Source: Echinicola arenosa
GTDB lineage: Bacteria > Bacteroidota > Bacteroidia > Cytophagales > Cyclobacteriaceae
Length of the DNA: 64,000 bases
Reading direction: 5' to 3'
Assembly: GCF_014841125.1 (NCBI RefSeq)
Contig: NZ_JACYTQ010000005.1
Coordinates: 248,001 to 312,000, forward strand
The notes under the pieces are model-generated. The model saw nothing but the letters and a program-made list of their open reading frames with translations. It was not told the origin of the DNA and searched no databases. Each line of letters starts with the position of its first letter. Within the stretch, counting starts at the first letter, position 1. A program made the position numbers and the translations under genes. Below are positions 7,471-17,439 of the stretch, piece after piece.

Positions 7471-7983
7471 TTACTCAGCTGCCTTATTATATAAAATAAT
7501 GCCAGTAGTCTGATGACTGTTTAGTACAGTAAACTTCACGGTACGATCAATCATTTCCTGCATTCTGTTCCCCAAACTGTCGAGGTATTCCTCATTCAAG
7601 TCCTTTCCTTGAATCCCAATATCAATGGTCCCAGTATCCATTCCATTGGCATAATCTCCAGTCAATACGACCTTCTCCACATCTCCCATCCTCTTCAGCA
7701 CTTCCTCTACTACCCGGTCCAGACCAATATATTTTCGGATAATGTCCTGTAGTGACCCAAACAAAGGATGCTGCGTATTGGCACTGTAACTGATTCGATT
7801 TTTTTCGGATTCCTTTTGCAAGTAGCCTGCTTCGGACAAATTGTTCAACTCTTTTCGGATGGCATTGGTTGATTCCCCAAACTCTTCAGCCAAACCGCGG
7901 AGATGGCTATGGTTGTCCGCATTGATGAAAAACTTCACCAATAAACGCAGTCTGGTCTTGGATGTAATTAAAGAATCAAGCAT
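7471..7983 (-). CDS. Winged-helix regulator fused to a degenerate nucleotidyltransferase-like domain
   Basis: The start is set at the ATG at 7981-7983 (MLDSLITSKTRLRLLVKFF), which matches how this family begins; an upstream in-frame ATG at 8052 would add 23 residues without family likeness. The 170-residue product has a winged helix at about residues 5-65 (LAEEFGESTNAIRKELNNL as recognition region). A small domain follows in which LTGDYANGMDTGTIDIGI (107-124) resembles the MNT-type nucleotidyltransferase loop, but the first aspartate of the usual S-D-x-D is replaced, so it is probably a sensor and not an enzyme. TAGGTTTG lies 13 bases upstream (7996-8003). It heads the export block and is a likely local regulator. 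Confidence 0.78.
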   Translation of the reverse strand: MLDSLITSKTRLRLLVKFFINADNHSHLRGLAEEFGESTNAIRKELNNLSEAGYLQKESEKNRISYSANTQHPLFGSLQDIIRKYIGLDRVVEEVLKRMGDVEKVVLTGDYANGMDTGTIDIGIQGKDLNEEYLDSLGNRMQEMIDRTVKFTVLNSHQTTGIILYNKAAE

Positions 7984-8265
7984 TAAAAAAAGCGTCAAAC
8001 CTAATGAGCACCAAAAGTACTCAGTGACTTTTATTTCTCCAAAACTTTTCAATCATTTCGCTCAAAATGTCTTTTGTTTTAAAATGCTTAATAATTACTT
8101 CATCTTGTTACCATTTTTTAAGTCAAAAAACACCTTGCCTTATAGTTTTAATACTATTATCAGGTTTTTCAAGTCTTTTTAAAATAGAGGGTATACCGAT
8201 ACTAGAAATCATCTATCAAGCCCTTGGTAATAAAGCACCTGTTATTAAAACCAAAAAGTATGGGT

Positions 8266-8298
8266 ACAAAAAAAGTCCGGATTGAAAATCCGGACTTT
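8266..8298 (-). terminator. Intrinsic terminator after tviB
   Basis: A perfect 12-bp stem, AAAGTCCGGATT (8272-8283) and AATCCGGACTTT (8287-8298), has a GAA loop. On the minus strand it is followed by a run of T (complement of 8268-8274). It closes the ugd-to-tviB transcription unit and separates it from the regulator gene. Confidence 0.9.
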
Positions 8299-8350
8299 GG
8301 AAATACTCTCTAAAATCTCAAGACTAAATACTAGCTACTTAAGACTAAAT

Positions 8351-9673
8351 TTATAATCTAGCATCTACTTTCTCTTTTTTCAATACTCCTTTTACATCAT
8401 ATACAACTTGATGGGCTGATTTTTGAATATCCCAGTTCTTAAAGGCCTTGTGCGCTACCGCTAAAATCACCGCCGAATAATGATCTAGCTCTGGCTTCTG
8501 GGCTTTATCGATCACCGCTATTCCATATTCATGGGCAATTTCTTCTGGACTGGCCCAAGGGTCATACACATCTACCTCAATATCAAAATTCTTAAGCTCC
8601 TGATAAATATCAATCACACGTGTATTCCTTACATCAGGACAGTCTTCTTTAAAAGTAAAACCTAATATCAGGACTTTAGACTCCATCACTTTGAGGTCCT
8701 TGCGCATCATGTGCTTGATCACTTCAGTAGCCACATGCTTGCCCATGGAATCATTCAAGCGCCTCCCGGCCAAGATAATTTCCGGATGATAGCCCACTTC
8801 TTGTGCTTTTTGTGCCAAGTAAAAAGGATCTACCCCTATACAATGTCCTCCGACCAATCCCGGTCTAAAAGGCAAGAAGTTCCACTTGGTACCTGCTGCC
8901 TCCAACACTTCATGGGTGTCGATTTGGAGGAGGTTAAAGATTTTCGAAAGTTCATTGACAAAGGCGATATTGATATCACGCTGTGAATTTTCAATCACCT
9001 TGGCTGCTTCTGCAACTTTGATCGAAGATGCTTTAAAGGTACCTGCCGTAATAACTGATTTATACAACTCATCTACAAAATTTGCTGCTTCTGGCGTGCT
9101 TCCTGAGGTAACTTTTAAAATTTTGGCTACAGTATGCTCCTTATCCCCTGGATTAATCCTTTCCGGTGAGTAGCCTACAAAAAAATCTTTATTGAACTGA
9201 AGCCCAGAAGCTTGTTCTAAAACGGGTACACATTCATCCTCGGTTACTCCTGGATAAACGGTAGACTCATAGATCACCACATCCCCTTTTTTGAGTACCT
9301 TGCTAATAGACTTGGATGCTTTTAACATAGGAGTCAAAACCGGCCTATTGTGCTTGTCTGTCGGGGTCGGAACAGTCACAATGTAAACATTGCAGTCAGC
9401 TATAGCCTCCAATTGTTCAGTTGGGAACAAACCCTTATTGTTATTCTGTAATCCGATTAAATCTTTCGACAATACGGACTGCAAAAGTTCATCCTCCACT
9501 TCTAGCGTATTATCTACACCTATGGCAAGCTGATTGATCCTATTGGAGGAAATATCAAAACCAATCGTAGGGTACTTCTTTGCAAACTCAACTGCCAGTG
9601 GCAAACCAACATATCCTAGGCCTATAACGGCTATTTGGGCTTGATCTAGTGGAAAAAGTGATCCATTATTCAT
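8351..9673 (-). CDS. tviB: UDP-N-acetyl-hexosamine 6-dehydrogenase (TviB/WbpA type)
   Basis: The 440-residue enzyme oxidises the C6 of a UDP-N-acetylhexosamine to the uronic acid using two NAD+. GLGYVGLP at residues 18-25 binds NAD. The active-site cysteine is C278 in [16 protein letters not shown], a motif typical of the Vi-antigen TviB and WbpA group rather than of UDP-glucose dehydrogenases. The C-terminal UDP-binding domain holds [17 protein letters not shown] separate UDP-glucose-type paralogue (ugd, 17440-18756) is in the same cluster. Substrate (GlcNAc or GalNAc form) cannot be told from sequence alone. With the tviC-like epimerase it could make UDP-GalNAcA, as in Vi antigen synthesis. 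Confidence 0.9.
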   Translation of the reverse strand: MNNGSLFPLDQAQIAVIGLGYVGLPLAVEFAKKYPTIGFDISSNRINQLAIGVDNTLEVEDELLQSVLSKDLIGLQNNNKGLFPTEQLEAIADCNVYIVTVPTPTDKHNRPVLTPMLKASKSISKVLKKGDVVIYESTVYPGVTEDECVPVLEQASGLQFNKDFFVGYSPERINPGDKEHTVAKILKVTSGSTPEAANFVDELYKSVITAGTFKASSIKVAEAAKVIENSQRDINIAFVNELSKIFNLLQIDTHEVLEAAGTKWNFLPFRPGLVGGHCIGVDPFYLAQKAQEVGYHPEIILAGRRLNDSMGKHVATEVIKHMMRKDLKVMESKVLILGFTFKEDCPDVRNTRVIDIYQELKNFDIEVDVYDPWASPEEIAHEYGIAVIDKAQKPELDHYSAVILAVAHKAFKNWDIQKSAHQVVYDVKGVLKKEKVDARL

Positions 9674-9837
9674 ATTTGTAAAATTTAAAACTGTACATTA
9701 AAAAAAGGTATCTCTCCTATTTTTGTATTTCAATAATAAAACAATTCGAGAGGATTTTTGGCTTTTCTATCGAAGAAAAGTTTATAAAACAACTTTATCC
9801 CTATTATCTCCTATTTCATGCTAAGTCCTTAACTAAT

Positions 9838-9879
9838 AAAGTCCCACAAGAAGCATTGCATTCACTTCACGGGGACTTT
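9838..9879. terminator. Possible hairpin terminator after cysQ
   Basis: AAAGTCCC at 9838-9845 pairs with GGGACTTT at 9872-9879 across a loop of about 26 bases. A convincing T run on the minus strand is missing (TTTATTAG follows). It may be a weak terminator between cysQ and tviB, or an mRNA-processing hairpin. The gap 9674-9897 shows no gene. Confidence 0.35.
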
Positions 9880-9897
9880 AAATACCTTTTAGTTATT

Positions 9898-10665
9898 CTA
9901 TTTTTCTGTGCTGACGATAAACCAAGGGTTTAAAAGATTTTCCTTGTTATAGGCAAGAGGCTCGTTTTCGGGAACACGCATTACCTGACCGCCCATGGCC
10001 AATACAACCCCATGTGCCGCTGCTGTATCCCATTCCATCGTAGGTGCAAATCTTGGATAAACTTGGGCTTTGTTTTCGGCTACCAACATGAATTTCAGTG
10101 AGCTCCCCATACTGATCACTTCCGCTTCCGGATATTGCTTCATGAACTCTTTGGTTTCTTCACTTTGATGAGACAAGCTCACTACAATGGTTTTTACTGC
10201 ACCATCTTCAGGAAGGCCGAGTTGGAATGGTTCTCCATGACTCTCCACTTTCCATGCCCCTTCCTCTTCATTGGCCCAGTACATCCAATCCAGCACAGGT
10301 GCATATACCACTCCAAGAATTGGGCTTCCATTATGGATAAGGGCAATATTTACGGTGAACTCACCATTTTTCTTGATAAACTCTTTAGTTCCATCCAAAG
10401 GATCTACCATCCAAAAATAATCCCAATCCTTCCTCGTTTCATAAGGAATATTTTTTCCTTCTTCAGATAAAACAGGTAGACCTGTTTCTGTTAAATAAAC
10501 CATAATGGCATCATGACCTGCTTTGTCTGCTTTGGTCAATGGCGAGTCATCTTTTTTATATTCTACACCAAAGTCTGCAGAATGATAGACTTTCATGATT
10601 TCATCCCCTGCGGACTGGGCGGCCTTTACAGCCACCTTTGTGAGTTCTTTTAAATCAATAGACAT
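9898..10665 (-). CDS. cysQ: 3'(2'),5'-bisphosphate nucleotidase
   Basis: The 255-residue protein is a member of the inositol-monophosphatase superfamily. Metal-binding motifs are EE at 68-69, DPLDGT at 88-93 and a WDTAAAHG motif near residue 215. CysQ hydrolyses PAP, the by-product of sulfotransferases and PAPS reductase, to AMP. It closes the PAPS-synthesis group cysC-cysD-cysN. Because no PAPS reductase or sulfite reductase is nearby, PAP from sulfotransferases is the more likely substrate here; that is inference. Length and motifs are complete. Confidence 0.93.
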   Translation of the reverse strand: MSIDLKELTKVAVKAAQSAGDEIMKVYHSADFGVEYKKDDSPLTKADKAGHDAIMVYLTETGLPVLSEEGKNIPYETRKDWDYFWMVDPLDGTKEFIKKNGEFTVNIALIHNGSPILGVVYAPVLDWMYWANEEEGAWKVESHGEPFQLGLPEDGAVKTIVVSLSHQSEETKEFMKQYPEAEVISMGSSLKFMLVAENKAQVYPRFAPTMEWDTAAAHGVVLAMGGQVMRVPENEPLAYNKENLLNPWFIVSTEK

Positions 10666-10719
10666 GATTTAATCTTTTTATAATTTTAAAAATAATTTAG
10701 TTTACTCTGAAGCCGAAAC

Positions 10720-11979
10720 TCAAATGATCATACCTGCTGCAACGGTTTCGTTGGAGTAGGCATCAATTAAGATTACACTTCCTGTTTGTCTGTTCTTTCT
10801 ATAAGCATCATAAAACAATGGCTGTGCGGTTCTAATGGAAACGCGGGCAATATCATTCATCTGAATCTGATCGGTTTCCTCTTCCCGATGAAGCGTATTC
10901 ACATTCACCTTGTACTTGATTTCCTTCACCATTGCCTGACACTCTTTCGTGGTATGTTTAAGAATGACCTTTGCCCTACTGCTCAAAGGACGTTGGTTCA
11001 TCCAACAAATCATCACGTCCAAATCCTGTTCCACTTCCGGTACATTGTTTGGCCTTACCAACATATCTCCTCGACTGACATCTATTTCGTCTTCTAAGGT
11101 CATGGTGACAGACATGGGAGAAAAGGCTTCTGGGATTGGCTTTCCATTCAATTGGATATCCTTGATTTTTGAAGTAAAACCCGATGGCAAAACTTTCACC
11201 TCATCACCAGGCTTGAATATCCCCCCTTCAATCCTTCCAGCATATCCTCTAAAATCCCTATGCTCATGCGTATGAGGCCGGATAACCATCTGTACCGGGA
11301 ACCTACAATCAATATGGTTAAAATCACTCGCAATATGAACATTTTCCAATAGATACAATAAGGTGGGGCCTTCATGCCAAGGCATATTCTTAGATCGCTC
11401 CACCACGTTATCTCCTTTCAATGCACTAATGGGCACAAAATGGACATCTTTTACCTCCAGTTTGCTGGCAAACTGTTTATACTCCTCTACAATTTTATCA
11501 TAAGTTTTTTGGTCATAATCCACCAAATCCATCTTGTTAACACACACCACCACATGAGGTATTTTCAAAAGGGAAGCGATAAAAGTGTGTCTGTGAGTTT
11601 GTTCTAGAAGACCTTTCCTGGCGTCAATCAAAATGATAGCCAAGTTTGCCGTGGACGCTCCCGTCACCATATTCCGAGTATATTGGACATGACCTGGTGT
11701 ATCTGCTATGATAAATTTCCTTTTGGGAGTGGCAAAATATCGATAAGCCACATCTATGGTAATCCCTTGCTCCCTTTCAGAACGAAGACCATCCGTTAAA
11801 AGTGATAAATCAACATAGTCAAAGCCTTTTTTCTCACTTGATGTTTTTACGGCTTCAATTTGATCTTCAAAAATTGATTTAGAATCATACAATAAACGGC
11901 CGATCAAGGTACTCTTTCCATCATCCACCGAACCTGCTGTTGTAAACCTAAGCAGTTGATTATTTTCCTGTATTTCCAT
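10720..11979 (-). CDS. cysN: Sulfate adenylyltransferase subunit 1 (GTPase)
   Basis: The 419-residue GTPase has the P-loop GSVDDGKST at 16-24, DTPGH at 93-97 and NKMD at 148-151, and EF-Tu-like beta-barrel domains after it. It drives adenylylation of sulfate by CysD through GTP hydrolysis. There is no C-terminal APS-kinase domain; the kinase is encoded separately as cysC. Gene order cysC-cysD-cysN with short gaps indicates one operon. It is cytosolic. The call is firm from the combined CysN-specific words LYDSKSIFEDQ and ERGITIDVAYRYF-like (here EQGITIDVAYRYF). Confidence 0.96.
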   Translation of the reverse strand: MEIQENNQLLRFTTAGSVDDGKSTLIGRLLYDSKSIFEDQIEAVKTSSEKKGFDYVDLSLLTDGLRSEREQGITIDVAYRYFATPKRKFIIADTPGHVQYTRNMVTGASTANLAIILIDARKGLLEQTHRHTFIASLLKIPHVVVCVNKMDLVDYDQKTYDKIVEEYKQFASKLEVKDVHFVPISALKGDNVVERSKNMPWHEGPTLLYLLENVHIASDFNHIDCRFPVQMVIRPHTHEHRDFRGYAGRIEGGIFKPGDEVKVLPSGFTSKIKDIQLNGKPIPEAFSPMSVTMTLEDEIDVSRGDMLVRPNNVPEVEQDLDVMICWMNQRPLSSRAKVILKHTTKECQAMVKEIKYKVNVNTLHREEETDQIQMNDIARVSIRTAQPLFYDAYRKNRQTGSVILIDAYSNETVAAGMII

Positions 11980-12032
11980 TTTAGATTCTCTTTTTTTAAT
12001 GCTTGTTTAAAAGACTAAGGCCTCTCCTATCT

Positions 12033-12938
12033 CTAAAAATATCCGGACTTTTTGCGATCCTCCATGGCTGTTTCTCCACGCTTATCATCTGCCCGGGTAC
12101 CTCTTTCAGTAGTCCTAGTGGTAGCTACTTCTTCAATGATCTTGTCCAGGTCTTTCGCATCAGATTCAACAGCCCCTGTTATCGGCATGTCCCCACAGGT
12201 CCTATACCTCACCAGCATCTTTTTAATCTCTTCATCTGGTTTTAAGCTGATATAGTCGGAATTGGCCAATATCACACCGTCCCTCACTACACAGTCTCTT
12301 TCATGGGCGAAATACAATGAAGGTAATGAGATTCCTTCTTCCTTGATATATTGCCATACATCCATTTCAGTCCAATTGGAAATGGGGAAAATTCTAAAAT
12401 GCTCTCCCATTTGTTTTTTTCCATTGAACAAGCTCCACAATTCAGGCCTTTGGTTTTTGGGATCCCATTGGCCAAATTCATCCCGATGGGAAAAAAATCT
12501 TTCTTTGGCCCTGGCTTTTTCTTCATCCCGTCTGGCACCGCCCATGGCTGCATCTATTTTCAATTCTTCCAGCGTATCCAGCAAGGTAACTGTTTGAAGA
12601 GCGTTTCTACTGGCATTTACTCCGGTTTCTTCTCTTACCCTTCCTTGGTCAATGCTTTTCTGAACAGAACCGACTACAAGGTTTACTCCAAGCTCATTAA
12701 TAAGTGCATCACGGAAAGCTAAAGTTTCAGGGAAGTTATGTCCTGTGTCAATATGGATCAAAGGAAAGGGGATTTTTGCAGGATAAAAGGCTTTCTTGGC
12801 CAAGTGAGCCAACAAAATACTGTCTTTGCCTCCTGAAAACAACAATGCAGGTCTTTCGAACTGAGAAACCACCTCTCTAATGACATAAATAGCCTCTGAT
12901 TCCAGTTCTTTTAAATGTGATAGATAATACTGTCCCAT
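12033..12938 (-). CDS. cysD: Sulfate adenylyltransferase subunit 2
   Basis: The 301-residue subunit has the PP-loop SGGKDS at residues 35-40 and the family words IHIDTGHNFPE, GGARRDEEKARAKER and the C-terminal RGTRADDKRGETAMEDRKK. It makes adenosine 5'-phosphosulfate from ATP and sulfate with CysN. The gene starts 2 bases after the cysC stop, so translation is probably coupled. Length is normal. It belongs to the cluster that also makes nucleotide sugars for the polysaccharide. Confidence 0.96.
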   Translation of the reverse strand: MGQYYLSHLKELESEAIYVIREVVSQFERPALLFSGGKDSILLAHLAKKAFYPAKIPFPLIHIDTGHNFPETLAFRDALINELGVNLVVGSVQKSIDQGRVREETGVNASRNALQTVTLLDTLEELKIDAAMGGARRDEEKARAKERFFSHRDEFGQWDPKNQRPELWSLFNGKKQMGEHFRIFPISNWTEMDVWQYIKEEGISLPSLYFAHERDCVVRDGVILANSDYISLKPDEEIKKMLVRYRTCGDMPITGAVESDAKDLDKIIEEVATTRTTERGTRADDKRGETAMEDRKKSGYF

Positions 12939-12940
12939 TT

Positions 12941-13537
12941 TTAAATACTTATTTTTTCTTTTAACAATTCAATTATTTTTTCAACGGAATTCTCCAGCTT
13001 TTCTTCAGCACTCTTCACCCTCAAAAACGGACTTACTGGAGGTTCGTATGGAGAATCAATTCCTGTAAAATTCTCTATCAACCCTTTTCTTGCCTTTTTG
13101 TAGAGTCCTTTTACATCACGGGATTCACAAACAGACAATGGGCAATCCACAAAAATTTCAACAAAATTCTCTTCCCCTACCATATCTCGGATCGTTTCCC
13201 TTTCCTTTACAAAAGGAGAGATAAAAGCTGAGACGACAATTAGTCCCGCATCCATCATCAATTTACTCACCTCGGCAATCCGTCTTAAATTTTCTACCCG
13301 GTCTTCATAAGTAAACTTTAAGTCCTTGTTCAAGCCCGACCTAACATTGTCTCCATCCAGCAAATAGGTATGAAAGCCCAATTGATGAAGCGCTGATTCT
13401 GTACCATTCGCCAGAGTAGATTTTCCAGAGCCAGACAAACCCGTAAACCAAATTAAGACTGGCTTTTGGTTTAACTTTTCCATTCGATCTTCTTTCCTGA
13501 CTTTGAATTTAGTAGGATGTATGTTTTCTGTCATCAT
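12941..13537 (-). CDS. cysC: Adenylylsulfate kinase
   Basis: The 198-residue kinase phosphorylates APS to PAPS. Walker A is GLSGSGKST at residues 33-41; [15 protein letters not shown] and the [22 protein letters not shown]-type region identify the family. The first ATG overlaps the stop of the upstream transporter gene by four bases (ATGA), which supports the chosen start. An alternative start at MEKLNQKPV would shorten it by 18 residues. Having a separate CysC together with CysDN and CysQ means the locus can supply PAPS. Confidence 0.95.
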   Translation of the reverse strand: MMTENIHPTKFKVRKEDRMEKLNQKPVLIWFTGLSGSGKSTLANGTESALHQLGFHTYLLDGDNVRSGLNKDLKFTYEDRVENLRRIAEVSKLMMDAGLIVVSAFISPFVKERETIRDMVGEENFVEIFVDCPLSVCESRDVKGLYKKARKGLIENFTGIDSPYEPPVSPFLRVKSAEEKLENSVEKIIELLKEKISI

Positions 13538-15297
13538 GATAGGTAGTAAAAATTAATAAATAGAAGCGATATGATTGTATAAATAAAGGTAAGTGGCAGC
13601 CCTACCTTAAAGTAGTCTTTGAATTTATAGTTTCCTGGCCCCATGACCATAAGGTTAGTTTGGTAGCCTATCGGTGTCATAAAATCACCCGAAGCCGCAA
13701 ATGCAATTGCTACAAAAAATGGTGTTAACGGAGCTCCAAGCTGACCTCCCATCTCCATGGCAATAGGAAACATGATGGAAACAGCTGCAGCATTGGTAAT
13801 GAGACTTGTCAATAATAAGGTAATCAAATACAACAGGCTTATCGAAAAAATCAAACTGCAACCTGACGATAGGTGAAGGATCTTTTCCACCAGAAAATTA
13901 GCAGCCCCAGAATTTTCCAAAGCTATTCCTATTGCCAAGGAACTCACTAAAATGGCCAATAAATCTACATCTATGGCTTTTCTAACAAGGCCAACATCAA
14001 TACTCTTACATAAAAAAAGAATAAAGATTCCGACCATTGCAGCCATAAACAGGTCTATGAAACCTACGATCCCAGCAATCAAGGCCAAGATTGCAATGAT
14101 AGATGGTGTAAAACTAGAAGTGTTTTCTTGTTTTTTGATCTCTCCCTGTTGCGTGATAATTATCAAATCCTTGATGTTATCCGAAGCGCTTTTTCCCCCT
14201 GAAAGCATTAGAAACAAATCACCAGCCTGTACTTTGGTTTCTCCAATATTTCCTTTTAGTTGTTCGCCTTTCCTGTAGATGGAAATAATAGATGCTTGGT
14301 ATCGATTTCTGAAATCACTGTTTTTGATCTTAATTCCTATGAGGTTGGAAGAAGAAGGTACAACCGCCTCAATCAGCTGGAAATAACCATTTCTGGCCAC
14401 ATATGACTCTTCTGGAATATACAATCCATTTTCATCTTGAATCAAGGTCAAAATTGCCTTTGTATTACCAGCGAAAAACAGCCTGTCCCCGTCTTCTATG
14501 ATCTCATCAGGTGAAACTGGAGTGATACTTTTTCCTTCTCTCGAAATTTCTGCCAAATACATTTCTTTCAGGCTTCTTAAACCTGCTTCCTTAACAGATC
14601 TTCCTATTAGACGAGAGTTTTTCTCAACATAGGTTTCTATCAGGTATTGATTCAAATGCTGATAAATCTCTTCTTTATTTTCTTTTCGATCGGGAAGTAA
14701 GCTTCCAGAAGCTATGCTTAAATAAATCACTCCAGCTACAGCGACCAGCAGTCCTAGGAACAAAAAATCTGTAAAACCTAATAATTGCAATCCATATTGC
14801 CCTATTAATCCGTTTAGTACCAAATTGGTTGAAGTCCCGATTACCGTTATGGTGCCCCCTAGAATAGTGGCATAGGACAACGGAATCAAAAACTTGGAAG
14901 CTGCATATTTATTGGATTCAGCCCAGTCCTTTACATAGGGAATCATAAAAGCTACAATTGGGGTATTGTTCAACATGGCAGAAAGCCCTCCCACAAATAA
15001 CATTAACTTCACCCTGAAATTTCTCTCTGAAAGACCCTTATTAAAAATCCTATAAAAAAATCCCACTCCAATATTTTTTTGAATGCCAGCAGTAAGGATA
15101 ATCAATAAAAAAATGACAATAATTTGCTTGTTGGACAAGCCCAGCAAAAATTCATCGACACTGATTACACCTCCCATGACCAATAACAGTGCAACACTGA
15201 TAAAAGCCATGGAAGGTCTAACTAAATCCTTATATAAAACAATTACCAGAAAAATGATCAGGGTAACTGTATATAAGGGAGCAAAGCTTGTTGGCAT
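13534..15297 (-). CDS. SLC13/DASS-type transporter with RCK_C domains, probably sulfate
   Basis: The 587-residue membrane protein has several transmembrane segments at the N-terminus, two cytosolic TrkA-C (RCK_C) domains at about 205-285 and 295-375, and further membrane segments to the end. [21 protein letters not shown] and the repeat [14 protein letters not shown] are typical of the ion-transporter superfamily fold. Its position between manC and cysC, with overlaps at both ends (TAATG with manC, ATGA with cysC), points to sulfate as the substrate. Family members also carry dicarboxylates or arsenite, so specificity is inferred from context. Confidence 0.85.
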   Translation of the reverse strand: MPTSFAPLYTVTLIIFLVIVLYKDLVRPSMAFISVALLLVMGGVISVDEFLLGLSNKQIIVIFLLIILTAGIQKNIGVGFFYRIFNKGLSERNFRVKLMLFVGGLSAMLNNTPIVAFMIPYVKDWAESNKYAASKFLIPLSYATILGGTITVIGTSTNLVLNGLIGQYGLQLLGFTDFLFLGLLVAVAGVIYLSIASGSLLPDRKENKEEIYQHLNQYLIETYVEKNSRLIGRSVKEAGLRSLKEMYLAEISREGKSITPVSPDEIIEDGDRLFFAGNTKAILTLIQDENGLYIPEESYVARNGYFQLIEAVVPSSSNLIGIKIKNSDFRNRYQASIISIYRKGEQLKGNIGETKVQAGDLFLMLSGGKSASDNIKDLIIITQQGEIKKQENTSSFTPSIIAILALIAGIVGFIDLFMAAMVGIFILFLCKSIDVGLVRKAIDVDLLAILVSSLAIGIALENSGAANFLVEKILHLSSGCSLIFSISLLYLITLLLTSLITNAAAVSIMFPIAMEMGGQLGAPLTPFFVAIAFAASGDFMTPIGYQTNLMVMGPGNYKFKDYFKVGLPLTFIYTIISLLFINFYYLS

Positions 15298-16295
15298 TAA
15301 TTGACCAATTCCGGCTTTTCCTTTTCCAGCTTTTCAAACACCTTCTTCACATCCTGCGCCTTTTCCTTCTGCAAGACCAAAATGGCATCTTTCGTCTGTA
15401 TCAACATGGTATCACGCATCCCAACAAACTCTGTATACAGTTCCGTACCAATTACCATGTTTCCATTTTCATCAGCATGGTATCCATGGTCTGTCATGTA
15501 TTCAAAAATTGACTCAAAGGAGCCCATGTCTGACCAATTAAATGAAGAAGGAACTACTTTGATTTTTTCAGTTCTTTCCATCACTGCATAATCCACTGAT
15601 GTAGAAGGAATTTCCATGGAAAGATCGTAGTCCAAAAATCCTTCTTTACTTGCCTGAATTACTTCCTTCGACTTTTCCCAAACTATTGGCTCGTATCGCT
15701 TGAGCTCTTCTAAAAACACTCCAGCCTTAAAGCAAAACATACCGGAATTCCATAAAAAGTTTCCTTTCTTCAAGAATTTCTCCGCTGTATCCAAATTGGG
15801 CTTTTCTCTAAAGCTTAAAACATCCTCGCCTTTTGATTCTATATAACCAAAGCCTGTTTCTGGTCTGGTTGGCTTTAAACCGAATGTTACGATATATCCG
15901 TTTTGAGCCAATTCAATGGCCCTTTTAACAGATTCCAAATAATTATCCTCAGCATCAATTAGGTGATCAGAGGGAGTTACAAAAAGAATATCCTCCGGAT
16001 TGGCTGAAAATGCTGCAAAAGCTATAGCCGCAGCTGTATTTCTGGGACAGGCTTCAATGATTTCTATAAAACCATCTAGTGCTAATCCCTTAAGGTCTTT
16101 TCGGGACAGTTCATAATTGGCTTTATTCCCAACTACCATCAAACTATCGCAGAGTGCTCTGTTTCTTGCAATTGTCTTCTGAAATAAAGTTTGACCTTCA
16201 AAAATGGGCAAATATTGCTTTGGGCAGCTCTTCCGGGACAATGGCCACAGTCGACTTCCGACTCCTCCCGATAAGACTACATTAATTGTTTTCAT
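15297..16295 (-). CDS. manC: Mannose-1-phosphate guanylyltransferase
   Basis: The 332-residue nucleotidyltransferase carries the signature VLSGGVGSRLWPLSRK (residues 7-22) followed by KQYLPI. FVTPSDHLI, FGYIE and FREKP are the other conserved blocks. It makes GDP-mannose from GTP and mannose-1-phosphate, feeding Gmd and Fcl. It lacks the C-terminal cupin (phosphomannose isomerase) domain found in bifunctional ManC proteins of about 470 residues, so isomerase activity must come from elsewhere. Its stop codon overlaps the start of the transporter gene (TAATG). Confidence 0.92.
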   Translation of the reverse strand: MKTINVVLSGGVGSRLWPLSRKSCPKQYLPIFEGQTLFQKTIARNRALCDSLMVVGNKANYELSRKDLKGLALDGFIEIIEACPRNTAAAIAFAAFSANPEDILFVTPSDHLIDAEDNYLESVKRAIELAQNGYIVTFGLKPTRPETGFGYIESKGEDVLSFREKPNLDTAEKFLKKGNFLWNSGMFCFKAGVFLEELKRYEPIVWEKSKEVIQASKEGFLDYDLSMEIPSTSVDYAVMERTEKIKVVPSSFNWSDMGSFESIFEYMTDHGYHADENGNMVIGTELYTEFVGMRDTMLIQTKDAILVLQKEKAQDVKKVFEKLEKEKPELVN

Positions 16296-16321
16296 GTTTT
16301 GTTTTTACTAGTATTTAAAAA

Positions 16322-17401
16322 TTAACTTTGGCAAGTTAGGTCTTTTTTTAAGCTTAGCCAATACCATTCACACGCATCTTTCAGCCCCTTCTCCATAGAA
16401 AATTCAGGTTCATACCCAATAATTGACTTGGCCTTTTCTATAGAAGCCAAAGAATGAGGAACATCTCCCGGACGCTCAGAACCATATTCAAATTCTATTG
16501 CAGCAATTTTTTCGTCATAATTCCTCAATTCACCTTTTAAGGTCTCTGCCAACTGATTTAGTGAAGCTCTCTCTCCAAATGCAACATTGAACACTTCAGA
16601 AATTGTCTTTTCAGGATCAAATGGCTGGCCCAAATGACCATAATATGACGCTAAGTTTGATTTTATAATATCTGTATCCACTGCTGCCGCCAGCTTATTG
16701 GCTTGGATCACATTGTCTATATAGGTAAAATCTCTGGAATAAGTGCCGTCTCCATTGATTTTAGGGGATTCACCATGTATCAGTGAAAGTACAAACTTGG
16801 GTATAACAGCTGCATAAGCCCCATTAGGGTCTTGCCTTCTACCGAAAACATTGAAATACCTTAATCCAATGGTTTCCAAACCATAGACATCTGCAAAGTT
16901 ACGTGCAAAGAGCTCATCAACATATTTTGTGATTGCATAAGGTGACAAAGCATTTCCAATGACATGTTCTACCTTTGGTAAATCAGGATGGTCTCCATAA
17001 GTGGATGAACTTGCAGCATAAACCAATCTTTTAACTCCAGCTTCCTTTGCGGCAAAGAGGATCTTTACAAAACCTCCAATATTGACATCAGTACTGGTCA
17101 TAGGATCGGCAATTGACCTAGGAACAGAACCCAAAGCTGCTTGGTGAAATACATAGTCACAATCTTCAACCGCCCTTTGGCAATCTTCAAAATTTCTTAT
17201 ATCTCCCCGAAGTAAAGTAAATTGATCTGATAATTGGGCCTTCTTGATGTTTTCTATCTTTCCAGTGGAAAAATTATCCAAGCAAACTACCTGATGCCCA
17301 TCCGCTAAAAATGAATCAATCAGGTTGGAGCCGATAAAACCGGCCCCACCTGTTACCAAGATCCTTGAATCTTTATTGATTGATTGTTTTTCCTTATCCA
17401 T
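16322..17401 (-). CDS. tviC: UDP-N-acetylglucosamine 4-epimerase (TviC/WbpP type)
   Basis: The 359-residue extended SDR protein has GGAGFIGS at residues 18-25, SSSTYGD at 131-137 and the catalytic Y155xxxK159 (YAITK). The block ASSSTYGDHPDLPKVE and RYFNVFGRRQDPNGAYAAVI match the WbpP/TviC branch, which interconverts UDP-GlcNAc and UDP-GalNAc, or their uronic acids. It lies between ugd and manC in the same direction. Exact sugar specificity (acetylated or not) is not certain from sequence. Confidence 0.88.
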   Translation of the reverse strand: MDKEKQSINKDSRILVTGGAGFIGSNLIDSFLADGHQVVCLDNFSTGKIENIKKAQLSDQFTLLRGDIRNFEDCQRAVEDCDYVFHQAALGSVPRSIADPMTSTDVNIGGFVKILFAAKEAGVKRLVYAASSSTYGDHPDLPKVEHVIGNALSPYAITKYVDELFARNFADVYGLETIGLRYFNVFGRRQDPNGAYAAVIPKFVLSLIHGESPKINGDGTYSRDFTYIDNVIQANKLAAAVDTDIIKSNLASYYGHLGQPFDPEKTISEVFNVAFGERASLNQLAETLKGELRNYDEKIAAIEFEYGSERPGDVPHSLASIEKAKSIIGYEPEFSMEKGLKDACEWYWLSLKKDLTCQS

Positions 17402-17439
17402 TAAAATCTAAAAATAGTTTAAGTGTAATTTAAGGAATA

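Noticed and set aside
7984-8052. An N-terminal extension of the winged-helix regulator
   Set aside because: The family typically begins at MLDSLITS, and the extra 23 residues (with Trp, Cys and a hydrophobic run) do not fit a DNA-binding domain start.
10720-13537. Assimilatory sulfate reduction operon
   Set aside because: Only sulfate activation genes are present. No APS/PAPS reductase, sulfite reductase or siroheme gene is nearby, and the neighbours are nucleotide-sugar genes.
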